Shown here in pieces: positions 25,278-38,935 of a stretch of DNA of 64,000 nucleotides (its first letter is position 1; each line of letters begins with the position of its first letter). The notes below the pieces were generated by a model. It saw nothing but the letters and a program-made list of their open reading frames with translations. It had not been told where the DNA came from and ran no database searches. The DNA is from Panagrolaimus kolymaensis (Eukaryota > Nematoda > Chromadorea > Rhabditida > Panagrolaimidae), in assembly GCA_028622995.1 (NCBI GenBank), contig JAJQJQ010000041.1, positions 2,046,001 through 2,110,000 on the forward strand, in the 5' to 3' direction. Position numbers and translations under genes: made by a program.

Positions 25278-28200
25278 TTTTTTCAATAGTCTTATTTACT
25301 TCACAAGTATGTGAATTTCAAGACAAAAGTTTAAAATCAAAAAATATTATTGATTTTAAAAAGAAGCTTCCCTAACGAAAAATTGGAGGGAATAAAGTTT
25401 TGTATTTGTAATTAGTTTTTAAAGGCAGCGAAGTGTGAACGGCGAGGATCAAAATATGAAATGCAACTTTTTATAAAAGCTTTTAAACTTTAGAAGAAGC
25501 AATTCATGATTGATGAATTAAAGCCAATTTTGATTGAAACAAAATCGGCAAAATATATGGAAGTTTTGAAATAATGGGATCGAAGTCAAGAGGTCCTCGG
25601 ATGATGGTACTTGAGAAGAGGCCTGAAAAAAATAAACGGTAAAATAACTTATAAATAAAAATATTTTTCACATAGCAAAATGATATAACCAAACGATAAC
25701 AAAACACGCAAAGATTAATGCCAAAAAAAATTGACCAAATAAACAAACTTAAAAACAAAAATTTGCATTTTAGCTTAAACACTCTTCTTTGATATTTTTT
25801 CACGCCAAATGAGTGGCAACAATATAAGCAAGCATAAAGGCGCGGCGGCGATGAAGAGAAAGAAAGTAAGTTTAAGTTTTTTGGTGAATAATGTTGTTGT
25901 TGTTTTGGGTGTTTTCGGGAGAAGAAGAAAGAAATATAGAAAATGAGGAGAGAGGAAAAAAGGGAAAAACCTCTTGACCCTTTTTTAAATTTTTAGGAGT
26001 GAGGGCGAGAAAACCAGCGATGTGGCCGAACAACGTCGATGTCGACAAAAGGTTAATGAAGAAAAAAAGAACGGCGAAAAGAAACGGGATTGTTTTTGTT
26101 GTTTTCCTCATTTTTGCTCGACGAAGTTTTAACTAACTTTCAAAGTTTTTGAAAAATAAAAATGAAAAATTTTAAACAATTGCAAAAAAGAAAGAAGAGT
26201 TTTTCTTGGCTGAAAGGAAAAGAACATAAAGAAAAAAAAGGAACACAACTTCTTTTTCATTTGCCTGCTGCTTCTGACAGGTGGATGATGAAAATCGATC
26301 AAAACACTGATAAACAAAGAAAATAAGAGAAAGTGGTTATGAGTAAAAAAGATGCTTGCTTTTGAAAATAGAAAGAGAGGGTGGATGAAAGGTGTTGAAA
26401 AGTAATCATAAACAAAGCGTCAAGTCAAAATAATAGTAGGTAAAAAAGTGACAAGTGGTATTTCTTTTAAATCCCAAAAAAGCATGGCGTGCTTTTTTCG
26501 AGTTTAAAAAATATCTGAGAAAATGAGCGATAAAAAAAAAGTGATAAGTATATTTAAAAAATAAGCTTTCTGAAAACTTTTCTAACTTTAACTTTCTTTT
26601 TAATTTTTTTTTCTTTTGAATTACAAAAGCATCCAATCCTTTCCATTATTTTCATTCATAAAAAAAGCAATACAGGAAATGTGTCCTTAAAAATATAACT
26701 TTAAAAAATCGAGCAAACTCAATAAACCATGACAAACAAAAGAAGAAGAAAAATGAAAACCTTGAAGCTTAACAAGTTTGTTGGATTTCACCGGAGAAAA
26801 AAAATATGCAACACATACAAAAAAAAAACTTTGTTTAAACAAATTTCTTAGAGAAAAAAAGGAAGTAGGGAAGAATCAATGACAATATATGTTTGTGATG
26901 ATCATCAGATTGTTCGTTCCTTCGCACTTCGTTGTTGTTGGTGAAAAGTTTGTTTTAGATTGAAAATGAAGACGATGGATGGATGGATGGTTGGGTTTCA
27001 TCATACAATATAAAAATAAATACAAAATCAGAAATAAGAAAAAAATAAATAAATGTCAAATCAAATTATAAAAATTCAAGTTTTATTTTATGGTAAAAAA
27101 AGTTACTTTGAAAAGTTTTTTTATTAAAAAAAAGTAAATAAATAAATTGTCAGATGATCTGAGCAGTTTTAATGAAAACAAGATAAACTTATAAAAAAAC
27201 TACAGTAAGAAAATGATGTTCCCTAGCACTTAAAATTGTGAAACCGCGAAAGCTGTTAAAACAAATTTTCAAACTTTTCTTACGAGATAGACTACTTTAT
27301 GGAAATATTCAAACCAGAATTATACTTTTAAGGCAAGAATTTTGGTTCTAAACTATCTTCCTCGTAAAATAAAAACTTTTTTTACCTAAACAACAACCAT
27401 TAAAAAAACGAAACCTAAAGAAAAAGCAATAAAAAAAGATACTCTCTTTTTCTTTTCTTTAGGAAGACACAAGAAGAAGATAGAATAAAATAAAAAAGGA
27501 AATGCTTTCAAACAACAATCGTTAGTTAGTTACATACATTTATACACATTCCACCATTATTTTTTTCTTCATCTCCTTCTTTTTCTTCTCGCATGCTTCT
27601 AATAAAAAAAAACTTGCGACAAGAAAAAAATATATTTCCGTTAGTTGATAGTTGATGATATTTTAAAGTGATAATCAGTGTGTAAGAAAGAAAAAAAGTG
27701 GAGCAATGATAAATTGATTTCTAACAAAAATATTTTTTTTATTTTCTTGCTTAGGTTGGTTGGTTTGTTGATTGGAAAAGTTTGAATCTTTTGCAAAAAA
27801 TGAACGAGAGAAAAAAATAAACAGAAAATTTATGATAATCATAGATTATTTTTGGCAGGTGAGAGAATGCAACTAAATAAATTGTGATGGTTCAATTACG
27901 CGGTTATGAATGGAAGGGTTACGGTCATTAACAGTAGAGGGCCACACCCTTGAAAATAACAATATGAAGAAGAAAAAATGGAATCGGTTGAATGAATGCC
28001 AGAAAAATAAAAAATAAAGAATAATAAAACTCATAAACCGTTTCTGTTTTTCTAATAAAAAAAAAATAAAGAGGAAAAAGCTGGTTTCCAGATGAACCAA
28101 AAAAATAAAGAAATATTCTTTCTTCCTCAAAAAAAACGCGCGAGAATTTATGGAGTTTTTTCGAAAAAAATATATAAATATGGAAAACATCTGCGCGCGC

Positions 28201-31200
28201 ATCAGTTTCATTATTTTTTAAGATTCTTCTGAGAAGTAAAAAAAGAGAAAGTTATTTGAATGTCCAGCAATGAAAGTGAAGTGATAAAAGATGCGGAAAA
28301 AAAACAGGAAAGAATCAAAGTTTTAAAGAAAAGACAAGTAGCCTGCTTGTTAAACATTTAAAAAGGAAGGTCAGCAGGGGGCAGTGAAGCAATCGAATGC
28401 CTGTTTTTTTTTGTTGGTAAAGGTAAAAAAAGAACGTGCCCGCGCTTTTGAATCAGTCATTCTGTCGGGTTTTATGAATCAACAAGAGTTAAGAAAAATT
28501 TCGAAATCAAACAGCATTTTTGGTTTTTTGCTGAAAATAAAAACAAGCAAGCTAATGTACCCGATAATAGCCAATGGATTATTTTTTAGGGTGAATATCA
28601 CGATAAAAATTTTAAAAGTTCTGAAGTTTTTTAAGTTCCATAAATTATGCACAAAAAAGCAAAACAAAAATTAAAACTTTTGATAAAAACATAAAACAAT
28701 GAAAAATAGAAAGAAAAAAGCAATAAAAACAGAAGCGTTAAAAACAATATCAGATAATCATCACCTCGACCATTATTCCCCCAAAAATAAAAAGTGTTCT
28801 TTTTTTTCGCCGATTCCTTGCAAAAAAAATTTGGAAGATAAGAAAAATCAAAAAATAAATGAGGCAAATTAATTGTGACAAACGCAAACGTTCGGTTTTT
28901 TAATGCGACGAAAAAAAAATTTAGCGGAGTTGCCACGCGTACGCGTCGTTGATGGACCACCGATGCCTCTATTTCATGATCGGTCAAGTAATGTCCAGAG
29001 TAAATAAATATATATAATTGGTATAATCTAATTAGTCAATGGAAAGGAATGAAACCCTTTTGCTTTAAATTAAACCAATCTAAAGCAAAACAAAGTAAAT
29101 CAAAATGAATTAATATGTATATCAACTAGAAATTGGGAGCATGAAGAAAAACAGAAAAAAGAAATTGAGAGAGAAGAAGGAGATGTTTTTCAGAAACAGA
29201 TCATAAAGTTTGATACAGTCCATAAATGTTTTTTTACGATTATTCACATTAGCTTTTTTGATGTTGATTTAAGATTACACGAACGAAAAAAAATGAAGGA
29301 CAGAGAAGAATGAGACGAAGAAAAAGAATCTAAGCAATATAGCTGGAACTGAATGGATTTTGTTTTGGGAATATCGAAATAAAGAAAAACACAAAAAAAA
29401 AGTAAAAAAGAAGTTGATTAAAATAAATTATTTACAAGCGTGGGATTGATATTGGTAAAAATATAAAAATAACACAGAAAAATTAAAAAAAGAAAAAAAG
29501 TCAGTGAAAATTATTAAAATTTCTCGATCTACAATGACAAAAATATTTCGTGGAGAAAGTTGTAATTTTTGGAATGCTTTTGCACTTCTTTCGTTTAAGA
29601 CCATTAAACTCATCTAATATGCGTCAAAAAGAAAATCAAAAGTTAGTTAGACGTTTCTCTCCTCGAAAAAAAGTTTTGTATGTAATTCTTCAAATTAAGA
29701 TCAGGATATATCACTCAAGCACCCACTGAAAGAAAGAAAAAAATGTTTTAAAAAACATTCATCCGTACTGAAGGAAGATCCGTTCTTTTCTTTTTCTCTT
29801 ATTTTCATTGTTTAAACTTTCATACATTTAAAAAAAATTTTAAAATATCAACGCTGACAAAATAAACTTGTGTTTTTTCCTTTTTCAAAAAAAAAATAGG
29901 AGATCGGAAATGCGCGGGCTTTTTTGCTGTTTTGCTTCCATCATCATCTCATTTCATTTTCGAAGAGTCCTTTTTTCGTCTGCTACTCTCCTTTACTCTA
30001 TCTATTTCCTTTCCTTATCTCATTTCGCCGATCGTAAAAAAAATGGAAGAGCTCATTATTTTCCTTCTCCTTATTTTTTCTTCTTCTCTTGATTCTCAAA
30101 ATATTTAACCTTGAAAGTTGGAACCTAATTTTTTTCTTTTCAAAAGAGTTGCAAAAAGTTTAAAAAAACTTTAAGAAAATATTTTTAAAGTTATTTTTTT
30201 GAGTGATTGAAATCCTTGAAAAATAAAAAAGTTTGAAATATTTTTTGACGGTGGTGACAATTTTAATTTGGCTAAAATGAAAAAATTGCGACGTCAACGT
30301 TCCGTTTTTTTTTCTTCTTCTCTCCGCGTTCATTTTGTCAAAATATTTTTGTTGAAAGCGGTAAAAAAAGCTTCCAATTTTTTTGTAGAAAAAAAGATTT
30401 TTTTGGAAGACAAATTGCTTTTCAGTTTTTTATTTTAAAAAACTGCAATGATTTAGAGTGTAATTTTGTGCCATTCGAAGTCAATTGGGAACTTAGACCT
30501 CGGACAAAGGAAGACAATTTTTTGTAATGAATCAAAAAATAATTTAGGAAAAGGAAATTTGGAAGATGGATAACTTTTTTTGAAGGGTTTTTAAAGGATG
30601 TAAAAAATAAAAAATAAAAAAGCAGGTGGCAAGAAACTTTGGGGAAGAAGAAAATTAAAACCAAAGTTAAATTTCAAAAAAAGAAAAAGAAGAATCATGG
30701 AAAAAAGCTGCAGATGGAATTTTAACAATATTAATGGAGTCTGGTCAGTCACGGAAACAAATTTGAACGCTTTGGAATGAAATTGAAATAAAAGAAATGA
30801 TAAAACAATCAATTACATATATTTTTTTTTGAAAAGAAGGATGGATTCTTTTGTCGCTGGATAAAAAAAAGTTAATTAGGTGGAAATAATTTAAAACACA
30901 AAATCAATTAAAAACAAGTCAACTTTAATTTTGTTACCGACCACCGTCATCATTGTTAAAGCTTAACCAACATTAACAAATCCATCTCAAAGTTTATAGA
31001 AAATTTCTTGGATAGAAAAAATATTTTACAAAAACAGCACAATTTTATTTAAAAATAATGTTAATCGCTCTTGTAAAACACACAAAAAATAAATGAAAAA
31101 GAAATAATGCAATAATAATCATGAGTGACATTTTTCTTGGTCAACCATATGGCTTTTTTGTTTCACATCGATGTCCACAACAAGAAGAAAAAAATGACCA

Positions 31201-34200
31201 CCGACGAACGCTGCGACGAAGTCGACAATAGAAGAAAGGGGATAAAAAGAGACCACCGCCATTGACTGACTGAACATTTGCCAATGGCGTTCGGCTGCTA
31301 CCTCGGCAACCATTTTATGCGAGCGTTCATCTTCCTCCTTTTATTGCACTTATCCATTTTCATAAAAAAAAAAGTAAAATAGCCTCATTTTTTCTAAAGC
31401 AGCTCTCTCATCTTTGAGCCACCGGCAGGCCATCCTCGCCATTATCGTCATCAATGGCTCGGTTCCCTCGCGTTTTAAAACATATTTGGGCCATCTTTAG
31501 AAAGAAAGAAAAAGTTTTTTGGACGCTTTTTAAATAAAGTAAAAAAGCTAGTGAGACTTTGTCATAAACGATGGAGGATGTCGTGTTTAGAATATATTTT
31601 TTTATGTGGTTAACAACAAGCTACAAGAAGCTAATAAAAAAATATAAACAAAAAATATGTGGCTCGGTTTTACGGATTGAGAACGAAGAATATATTTAAA
31701 ATAAATATGGCAAGAAAATAATACAGTAGATAATGCTTCCTCATATATAGCTTGAACCATGAAACGAAAAAATGATCCTAGTTTACACACAAAAAATCAA
31801 ATTTAAAAATGAGTGTTTGCGTAGCAAAAAAAGCATAAAATATAATATTTAGAAATAAATTTAAAAAAAAATGAGTGATGCCACTCATTGCGATATTCTC
31901 ATCTTTAATTTATCTGTGAAAACCGCGAAGAAATTAATTTCAAAAAAATCAACAAAAAATCCTTTAAAATTTCTAAAGAGAAAAAGAGACATCATCAAAT
32001 AAACACATTCAGAATAAAATAATAAAAAAACAAATTCATTGATTGGAAATAAAATCAAAACAAAAAAATAGAGTCGTCGTCTACCGACATATCTGTTTTT
32101 TATTTTTTCTTCCAAACAAATTGATTCCCTCTTTTTTTGGACAACACCAACGCAGCACGCAAATAAAAAAAAAATGGACAATGAAATAATTGAAACAATG
32201 AAATGAAATGGAAAAAAAAACAAAGGCCTTATGGGTGCGGATGGATTTAAGCCTATAATAATGGTCATGTCCTCCTCGAATCAGCAACAACCGGAAAGGA
32301 TAAAAGGATGTAGAAAAAGGTTAATAACCAAAAATTTAAAGAAGAGGATTATTTGGATGAAACTTTTATTGCTTTATTTAAAAAAATGGGATCATCGTAA
32401 TTTGTATGCTTCTCCTCAAAAGCAAAAACGTTTTGTAAGAAAAAAAATATGAAAGGAAAAATGCTAATAAAAAAAATATCCAATTTTTTGATTGAATAAT
32501 TGCGCGAGACGATGGTGATTTTTGACAGATTTTTTATATCATCGAAAAATGAACACGTCACAGAATGTATAATATTTTTTGACAGTTATTTTGTTCGAAA
32601 GGGAAAAAAGCAGGCGAATAGAAAGAAGAAGGTGTAGTTATTGGATGCTTTCCAAAATGAATAAATAATATATGTGATTTCATTTCCCAACCAAATTGTG
32701 TACTACTAACAAAGCGTAATGTTTTTATTTGTTGCAGTTAATCTTCTTCTTCTTTTTTTCTGGGAAAAAATACAGGAAAAGCGAAATAAAAAAGTGCGAG
32801 AAAAAACATAACAAAAAAACAAATCACTAAAAAAAAAAAGAATGATATATTTTTAAGTAAAAAAATCTTTGATGGTCAATAAAAAAAATGTGTATCAGAG
32901 GTAGTGAAATTAGAAGAAGCTTGCTTATCAGTAAAAATTGTATGTTTGTTTTTTACTCGCTCTCCTAAAAATGGAGAGAAAAAAAATAGAGAGTAATAAT
33001 ATAGACATACATTCTCAGTTGATTTTATTTATTTTGTTTTGTACAATCGTTTTTTAGATTGTGTTTTAAAAAATGTCATAAAAAAGGCAGCTAATTTTGG
33101 CGCAATATATTTTTTTTTCAATCAACTAAATTTGCTAATAAAAAATAGCTAAAAATGGAAAGTTATGGAGAAAAACATATGCAAGTAAAAAACATTGAAA
33201 CCCCAAAAGAAAATTTTTTTATTGGTTACATTAGCTATTAATCAAACCTTTCAAAAATCAAATTATTATTTTAATAAAATGACAAATTTAATTGACACCT
33301 TTTTGAAGCGAAACCATCAAACTTTGAAAGGAAATTTCAAAAGTCAAACTACTTCGAAAAAATATTTTTTATAAAATTTTCAAACTTTACGAGAGCGGCT
33401 TTTGATGGTAGCGGCCAAAATGAGAATGGCGTAATAATCAAAAAGTCAAAAACATCCAATTCAAAAATCCTTTTTGCTACTTTTTAAAAATCATATCAAT
33501 CAAATTCATCAAAAAGCTGCTCAAAAAGGCGGCGGCATGCTTTTTGGCTTCCATATAAAAATAAAATGCAAGGAAAAAATGTAAGAAAAAATTGTTTTTG
33601 GAAGAAAATAAATGTTCAAGGATCTTTTTTTCTATTTTTTTAAAGAAAATATAAAAATTTTCAATGAATTTTTAAAACACAGAAAAAAAATTTGCCAAAA
33701 AAAACTTAATCAATCATCCAACAACTTGAAGCAAACAAAAAGAATAATTCATTATCAATCATGCCCAAACTAATTTGTCATAAAAATTTTTTAAAGTTCT
33801 TGATTTTTTTATTACATATTTTTCGAACAAAAACTTATTATGTTTCCTGGAATGAGCCCCATTACTTTTTAATAGCATAGAAAATTTGTTAAATGTTCTT
33901 TGAGATTTTGTTGTTCCTCTCAAAAAAATATTAAAATTAAATTTTTTAAAAATAACGAAAGTCAAGATACTATCTTTCTTGTGAAATACGGTTGAGAAAA
34001 ACCAAGCACAAAATTAAATAACGAAAAATTTCTCAACTCATAATTTCTTTTTTGAACCTTGTTATCCTTTTTGAAATAATTTTATAGATATAAGCGAACA
34101 ATAAATTTTAAACCAATTTAACCTCAACAAAACTTTTGGGATATCAAAAAAATGACATATACATAAATTTGTCAAATGAGATTTAAAAATTACAACTACT

Positions 34201-34439
34201 TCAAAAAAGAATGTCGTCGGCGGCGGCTCTCTTTTTGAAGCATTGAATTCAAAAAATTTTTATGACATTTCACAATTGTTTCAATCGTCAACCAATTTTC
34301 TTATTCTTTTCATTTTTGGTTATAGCAATAATAAAAGTAGCAATAAACTCGCGGTTGATCAATCAAACAAATCAAACCCATTCGAGGTTTAAAAATTGTT
34401 CAATCAAAAAATATACATAATATGCAATTTTGAGGGATT

Positions 34440-34745
34440 TAAAAAAGGCAAAAGAAACAAGGAAGAAAACGTATTCAAGAAGAAAGTTTTAATTTCGCAT
34501 GTCTTCCATGGGTTTGTAAAAAGCGTTCAAATCACATCAAAGCTCGAAATAATCATTAATTTGATATTGTGGCTATTCAACGTTTACCAATTAATCTAAA
34601 TTCATGCACACATCTTAATAAGTTCATTGTTAAATCTATGGATCTTGATCATTTTAAAAATCTCATTTCCCATCAACATCAAAAGTTTGGGATTTCATGA
34701 TAGCTTTGTTAATTTTATTAAAAGTTTATCGTCATAACTTGACAA
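34440..34745 (+). pseudogene. Decayed F-box-like family copy
   Basis: Pieces of the family found at 47-62 kb are still readable. An N-terminal piece near 34475-34525 reads EESFNFACLPWVCKKR, matching the LPWVxQKR box of the intact genes. The next piece, about 34560-34670, reads FDIVAIQRLPINLNSCTHL and then FIVKSMDLDHFKNLI, matching LPINLxSC and KSMDL in the intact genes. About 270 bp of the middle is missing, and the region after KNLI carries frameshifts and stops, though SFVNFIKSLSS is still visible in another frame near 34700-34735. It stands alone, 13 kb from its relatives, so it is a dead dispersed copy. Confidence 0.75.
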
Positions 34746-37700
34746 TTTTGAGTAAGGATCTTTCTTTTTATAATTTTTCTAAAGATGTTCCTTTATATAT
34801 TTGTTTTATACATTCATATCGTTATTTGCCCTTCACTTTTAAGGTATTAGATCAATAAGTCTTAATTCTTAAATCTGAAGGTTTTATTCATTCATCGCTC
34901 GAATTCATTAAACTTTCTGATAATTTTTCTGCATTTTTAAAAAAATTTGATTAAATTCTAATGTCCATATGTTTTTTGTTCTTTAAAAAAAAATAAACTT
35001 TTGTTTATCTTTTAATTTTGCACATTTATTGTTGTTATGAATGATTTTAAAAGAAAATTAAAAGTTTATAATAGCTTGCTGCAAATAATGTTTACAGCTT
35101 AGAGTTCTTGAAGTATGACTCATTGTCGTTTTAATCCTTAAATAGATTAATTTTAACTCAAATTTCTTTATCCATTTTTTGATTAAGTCTTCGTCGCACT
35201 TTGGGATTTTTTCCAATTCGATCCGACGATCTTTACTCTTCTTTTGTTTTATTTTGCCAAAAACTTTTTTAATTAACATTAAAACATAAAACAATTTCTT
35301 TCTGCAGGCAAGCAAGCCGGCAGCGGCAGTTAAAAACCGTCCATCGAAGATAGATAGCAAGCAGAATGAAAGAAAGCACTTCAATGAGATTAATTGTTTA
35401 TTTCTTCTTCTTTTTTTCTTCAATCAAAGCTTTGGTTTTTCAATACAAAACTTTTTCTCTTTTTTTTGTTTTCAGCCGAACAAAAAGGATGACTCATCAA
35501 TTCTTTCACTTTGGCTTTGGACTCTTAATCCTCATAAATCGTCGTCCATCGTCCAACGGCATCGTCTGTGGCAGCATTAAACAATTAAACAGTGCCATAT
35601 TCATTTTTGTGCTGTACGCTTCGTTGCTATATAAAAGAAAGAAAAGCCAAAAGGGCCAAATGAAAAAAATATCAGACGATGATCAAAGAAGCAGCACCAG
35701 CAACAAAAGCATCGTCGAAGAAAAAATGAAAGAAACAAAACATTTGTTTCTTTTTTCTTTCTTTTATTTTCTTGAAGCTTTAAACCCGTAAATCTTAATA
35801 TCCCAAAAAAAAATTTGTTGCCCTTCGTTGACCCCTCTTTTTTTTATTATTCCAAATGATTTTTCGTTTTATTTCGTGTGTGTCGTAAAAAATAAAGAAA
35901 GCACAAAGAGTAAAAATGTGTATTGTTTTTGATTTGAATGTGGCCTAAAAAAATAAATATATATGTATGTGTTTTTTCGACATTCATTTTTTTTTTCAAC
36001 ATTTGGTGGCACTCCTTCAGAATAGTGGTTGCGGTGTCCAAGAATGAGTTTTTCCTTGTTTCTTCTCCTATTTTTTAATAACCTCTTTCTTCTCCTTGAA
36101 GGTGTGGTGGAATTTGATGTTTTGGAAATAAAAATCATTCAATAGAGAAATTTCATGTTTTCGTAAATTTTGTAAAATGACCAAATGAAGAAGAAGAAAA
36201 ATGATGCGTCGAAATGTTTTTTGTTTTGTTGTGATTCAAGCAAATAACGCACGATGACATTTAAATTTGATTGTTCGCAATTTTCTCAATGAACTAGCTA
36301 TTCATGGCATTTTCTTTTCCTAGTTTTTGGTCATTTTCTTTTTCATTTAATTTTTGGGATCCTCGACTTTGTTTTATTATTTTTTTTGAATCTATGTATA
36401 CAATTTTAATCTTCGATCAACTTTTACTAAAAATAAAAAACAATTGCAACTTTGAATACTGAGAAGAAGAAAAAAATAACTTAACGGTAATTAACATTAA
36501 TCTCAGTTTTTTTTCTGTCATTCCTTTTCCCTCGTCTCCCAAATCTTTTTTGTTTGCTTTCAACATCAATTAACTACACAGCCTTAAAAACTAAATCAAT
36601 AAAAAATATATTTGTGCCAATTATTTGCAAACTTTTTTTTATCTATTTTTCTGCCTCTCAAGTCAAAATCAAATCATTCATTCTTTATTCATTCATTTAT
36701 TGAAAAACAAATGTTTTTTCTTTCTTTTTTCGATCTAATTGAAAGTGTATCAAAAAAGTGCCAAGCACATTGAAAACCAAAAAAATTGCATTCTTTCTTT
36801 TCTTTTTACCCTCAATGAGAATAAAAAGCTTTTGATTATTTATTGTTTTCTAAAACCAATTTAATGAGAAGTGATTGTGTTTGATCAACTTTAATGATGT
36901 CTTCAGGGAAATAATGTCTGGGGATGAGGAAATTAGACATGCCAAAGTTTGAGTTTTGACACTTTTGCAAAAAATAAATGAAATCGTGGCCAATAAAGTT
37001 AGATATTTGATTAAAATTGCCTAAAATTTTTGTTTATCTATTCCTAATTTTCCTTTGTTGATAATACTTTCTTTCTGCAAAAAACAAAAACTAAACTTTG
37101 GACTTGATTTAATGGTTCGCTTAAAATATCTGCCGATTGCAAAATAAAACCCCAGACTTTTTTTTTCAAAGGAAAAATGTTTTCTAAACAAAGCTTTTCC
37201 ACCACTTTTTGGACGATGACGAAGATTTATTTTCCATTATCTCTTTGCAACAATTAATTTTTAAAAACCATCCATTTTCGTTTTCCTAAAAAAGATTTAT
37301 GCTTTCCATATTTATTTATTTCTGCCGGAATTCATCATCACCGACAGCAGAATGGAATGGAAGATCCTTCTCGAAGGCGCGTAGAAGCAGATGCATTTTT
37401 GCATATTTCTTTTTTTCTTTTTTGCCATAAAAAATCACAAAAAAACTCAATCAAACTTTTTTTTCTTTCCCAGCCGTCGTCCTCATCATCAAAAATCAAG
37501 ATTATGGTTGTTCTTTTCCTTACTTTGCGCAATACCGCTGCTTTACTCTCTCAGGATGATTTGAGTCTTCAATGATGAGGAATGCGCGGTAATTATTATT
37601 TGTTGCATGTGCACCACCACCTCCCCCACATTCCATGGCAGCACAAGTTGCACATATATTTTTGCATAATTACATTTTCATGCTTTTTAACGCTCTACCA

Positions 37701-38077
37701 ACAAAAAAAAACATCGGTCAAAAAGAAACTCTTTAAAACAAAAAGAAAGGGGCGGAACAAGGAAGAAGAAACGATTGATCAACAACACATCATCAATGGC
37801 AGCAATCTTAAGGAAGCAACAGCAGCAGCAGAAACACAAGCAGCAAGTGTTGAAAAATAGCGAAAGGCAAAACCTTTTCTTTTACTTACTACTCTTTTGT
37901 TTTTGCTTGAGTAAAGAAAGGAAGGTGTTTAGAGGAACGAACTCACTTGGGCATTTTTTTCTCTCCCCTCGTTTCAAAGCACAAAACAAGATTTTTGATG
38001 AGCTTTGAACATTTCAAAATTTCACTTTCTTTTGTTTTAGATTTTAGTGTTTGATTTTTCGCGCTTATTAGGGGCTA

Positions 38078-38103
38078 TTAACACTCATGTTATTGAGTGT
38101 TAA
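38078..38103. repeat. Short perfect hairpin
   Basis: TTAACACTCA and TGAGTGTTAA form a 10-bp stem around a 6-bp loop. It lies about 830 bp upstream of the papilin start. It could be a remnant of a small inverted-repeat element or a regulatory palindrome; nothing decides between them. Confidence 0.4.
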
Positions 38104-38935
38104 AAATCCATCAACAAAAAAAATTTAGCCTAAAAAGAGCGATTTTTTTCTCCCCTCTAGTTCAAAGGTCAAAATAAAAAGCTGATGGTGCTTGATTGAT
38201 TGTTTACTTATTTTCTTTTCTCGCTTCTCGGATTGCTTTATTTGGAGGTTTTTTGGACTTATGCAATTCCTAAATAAATTTAAATCAAAGCCTCGCTCTC
38301 TCGCCATTTTCCTAAAATAGAAGAAAACACACTTAAAAATTTTTTGGTTTATAACAAAGTTTATTAAAACTTTCTGTTTTTGTTTTTAGGCACAAAATTT
38401 AAGGCTGCTCTTGTTGCATCTGTTTGAAATCTGATCTAAATGCCTTCAACATTGCGCAAATTCAACCGATAGTTTATATTTTCTTTCGTTTTCTTCATTT
38501 TCACTTTTTGGTTTAAAGCACAATAATCATCAACCCCCTCCTTTTTTTTCTTATTCTTTTCCTTCATTCGAAAGAAGGGATCTCCTCGATTATTTTTTCT
38601 TCTGTTTTTCAGAAAAAGTTTCTTTTTTGCAAGAAAATGTTTTTGTTTATTATTTTGAAAAAAAAGTGCCAAAAATTAATAATTAGACTAATCTTCGCAA
38701 AATCTTTCATAAATTTTAGGCTTTTAATTACCAAGGACTAACTTTCATGTTTAGATGCTGCTGCTTTCCAAAAAAGATTTCTCCTTTACTGTAATAATTT
38801 ATCATTGAAGCTTTCACTTTTGCGTGTTTGTATTTATCTGATTTTGCGAAAAAAATAACCACACATCATGAATCTTTTTAAAATCTTTCTATCTATTTTT
38901 AGAAGGGTAAGCAAAACGGCAATCAATTTGTAACT

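Larger units (their letters stand above)
25278..38930. other. Gene-poor head-to-head spacer, about 13.7 kb
   Basis: It lies between the start of the KASH gene (-) and the start of papilin (+). The texture is like that of the long KASH introns: A and T runs, short GATG, CAG and GTT repeats, and a few GC-richer patches (about 31120-31480, 35300-35360, 37330-37400). All frames above 60 codons are low-complexity Phe/Lys-rich or lack an ATG. The only recognisable item is the F-box-like pseudogene at 34440-34745. The spacer may act as a shared upstream regulatory region. Confidence 0.55.

Noticed and set aside
25504..25640. Minus-strand stretch after a TTTTTTCAG acceptor, upstream of the KASH start
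   Set aside because: It reads open for about 40 codons but has no good donor and ends in a stop. It could be a non-coding first exon but cannot be supported.
26978..26996. (GATG)n run and similar short simple repeats in the spacer
   Set aside because: Ordinary microsatellite-like sequence without further structure.
28935..28946. 12-bp palindrome ACGCGTACGCGT
   Set aside because: Single short palindrome without partners or context; likely chance.
31119..31313. 64-codon ATG frame (-)
   Set aside because: Complete frame in a GC-richer patch but no recognisable motif, signal or splice context. Kept only as part of the island observation.
35366..35791. 141-codon open frame (+) with a Phe-rich start
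   Set aside because: Low-complexity Phe/Lys/Ser composition, no domain, no splice partners; it fits chance in this AT-rich spacer.
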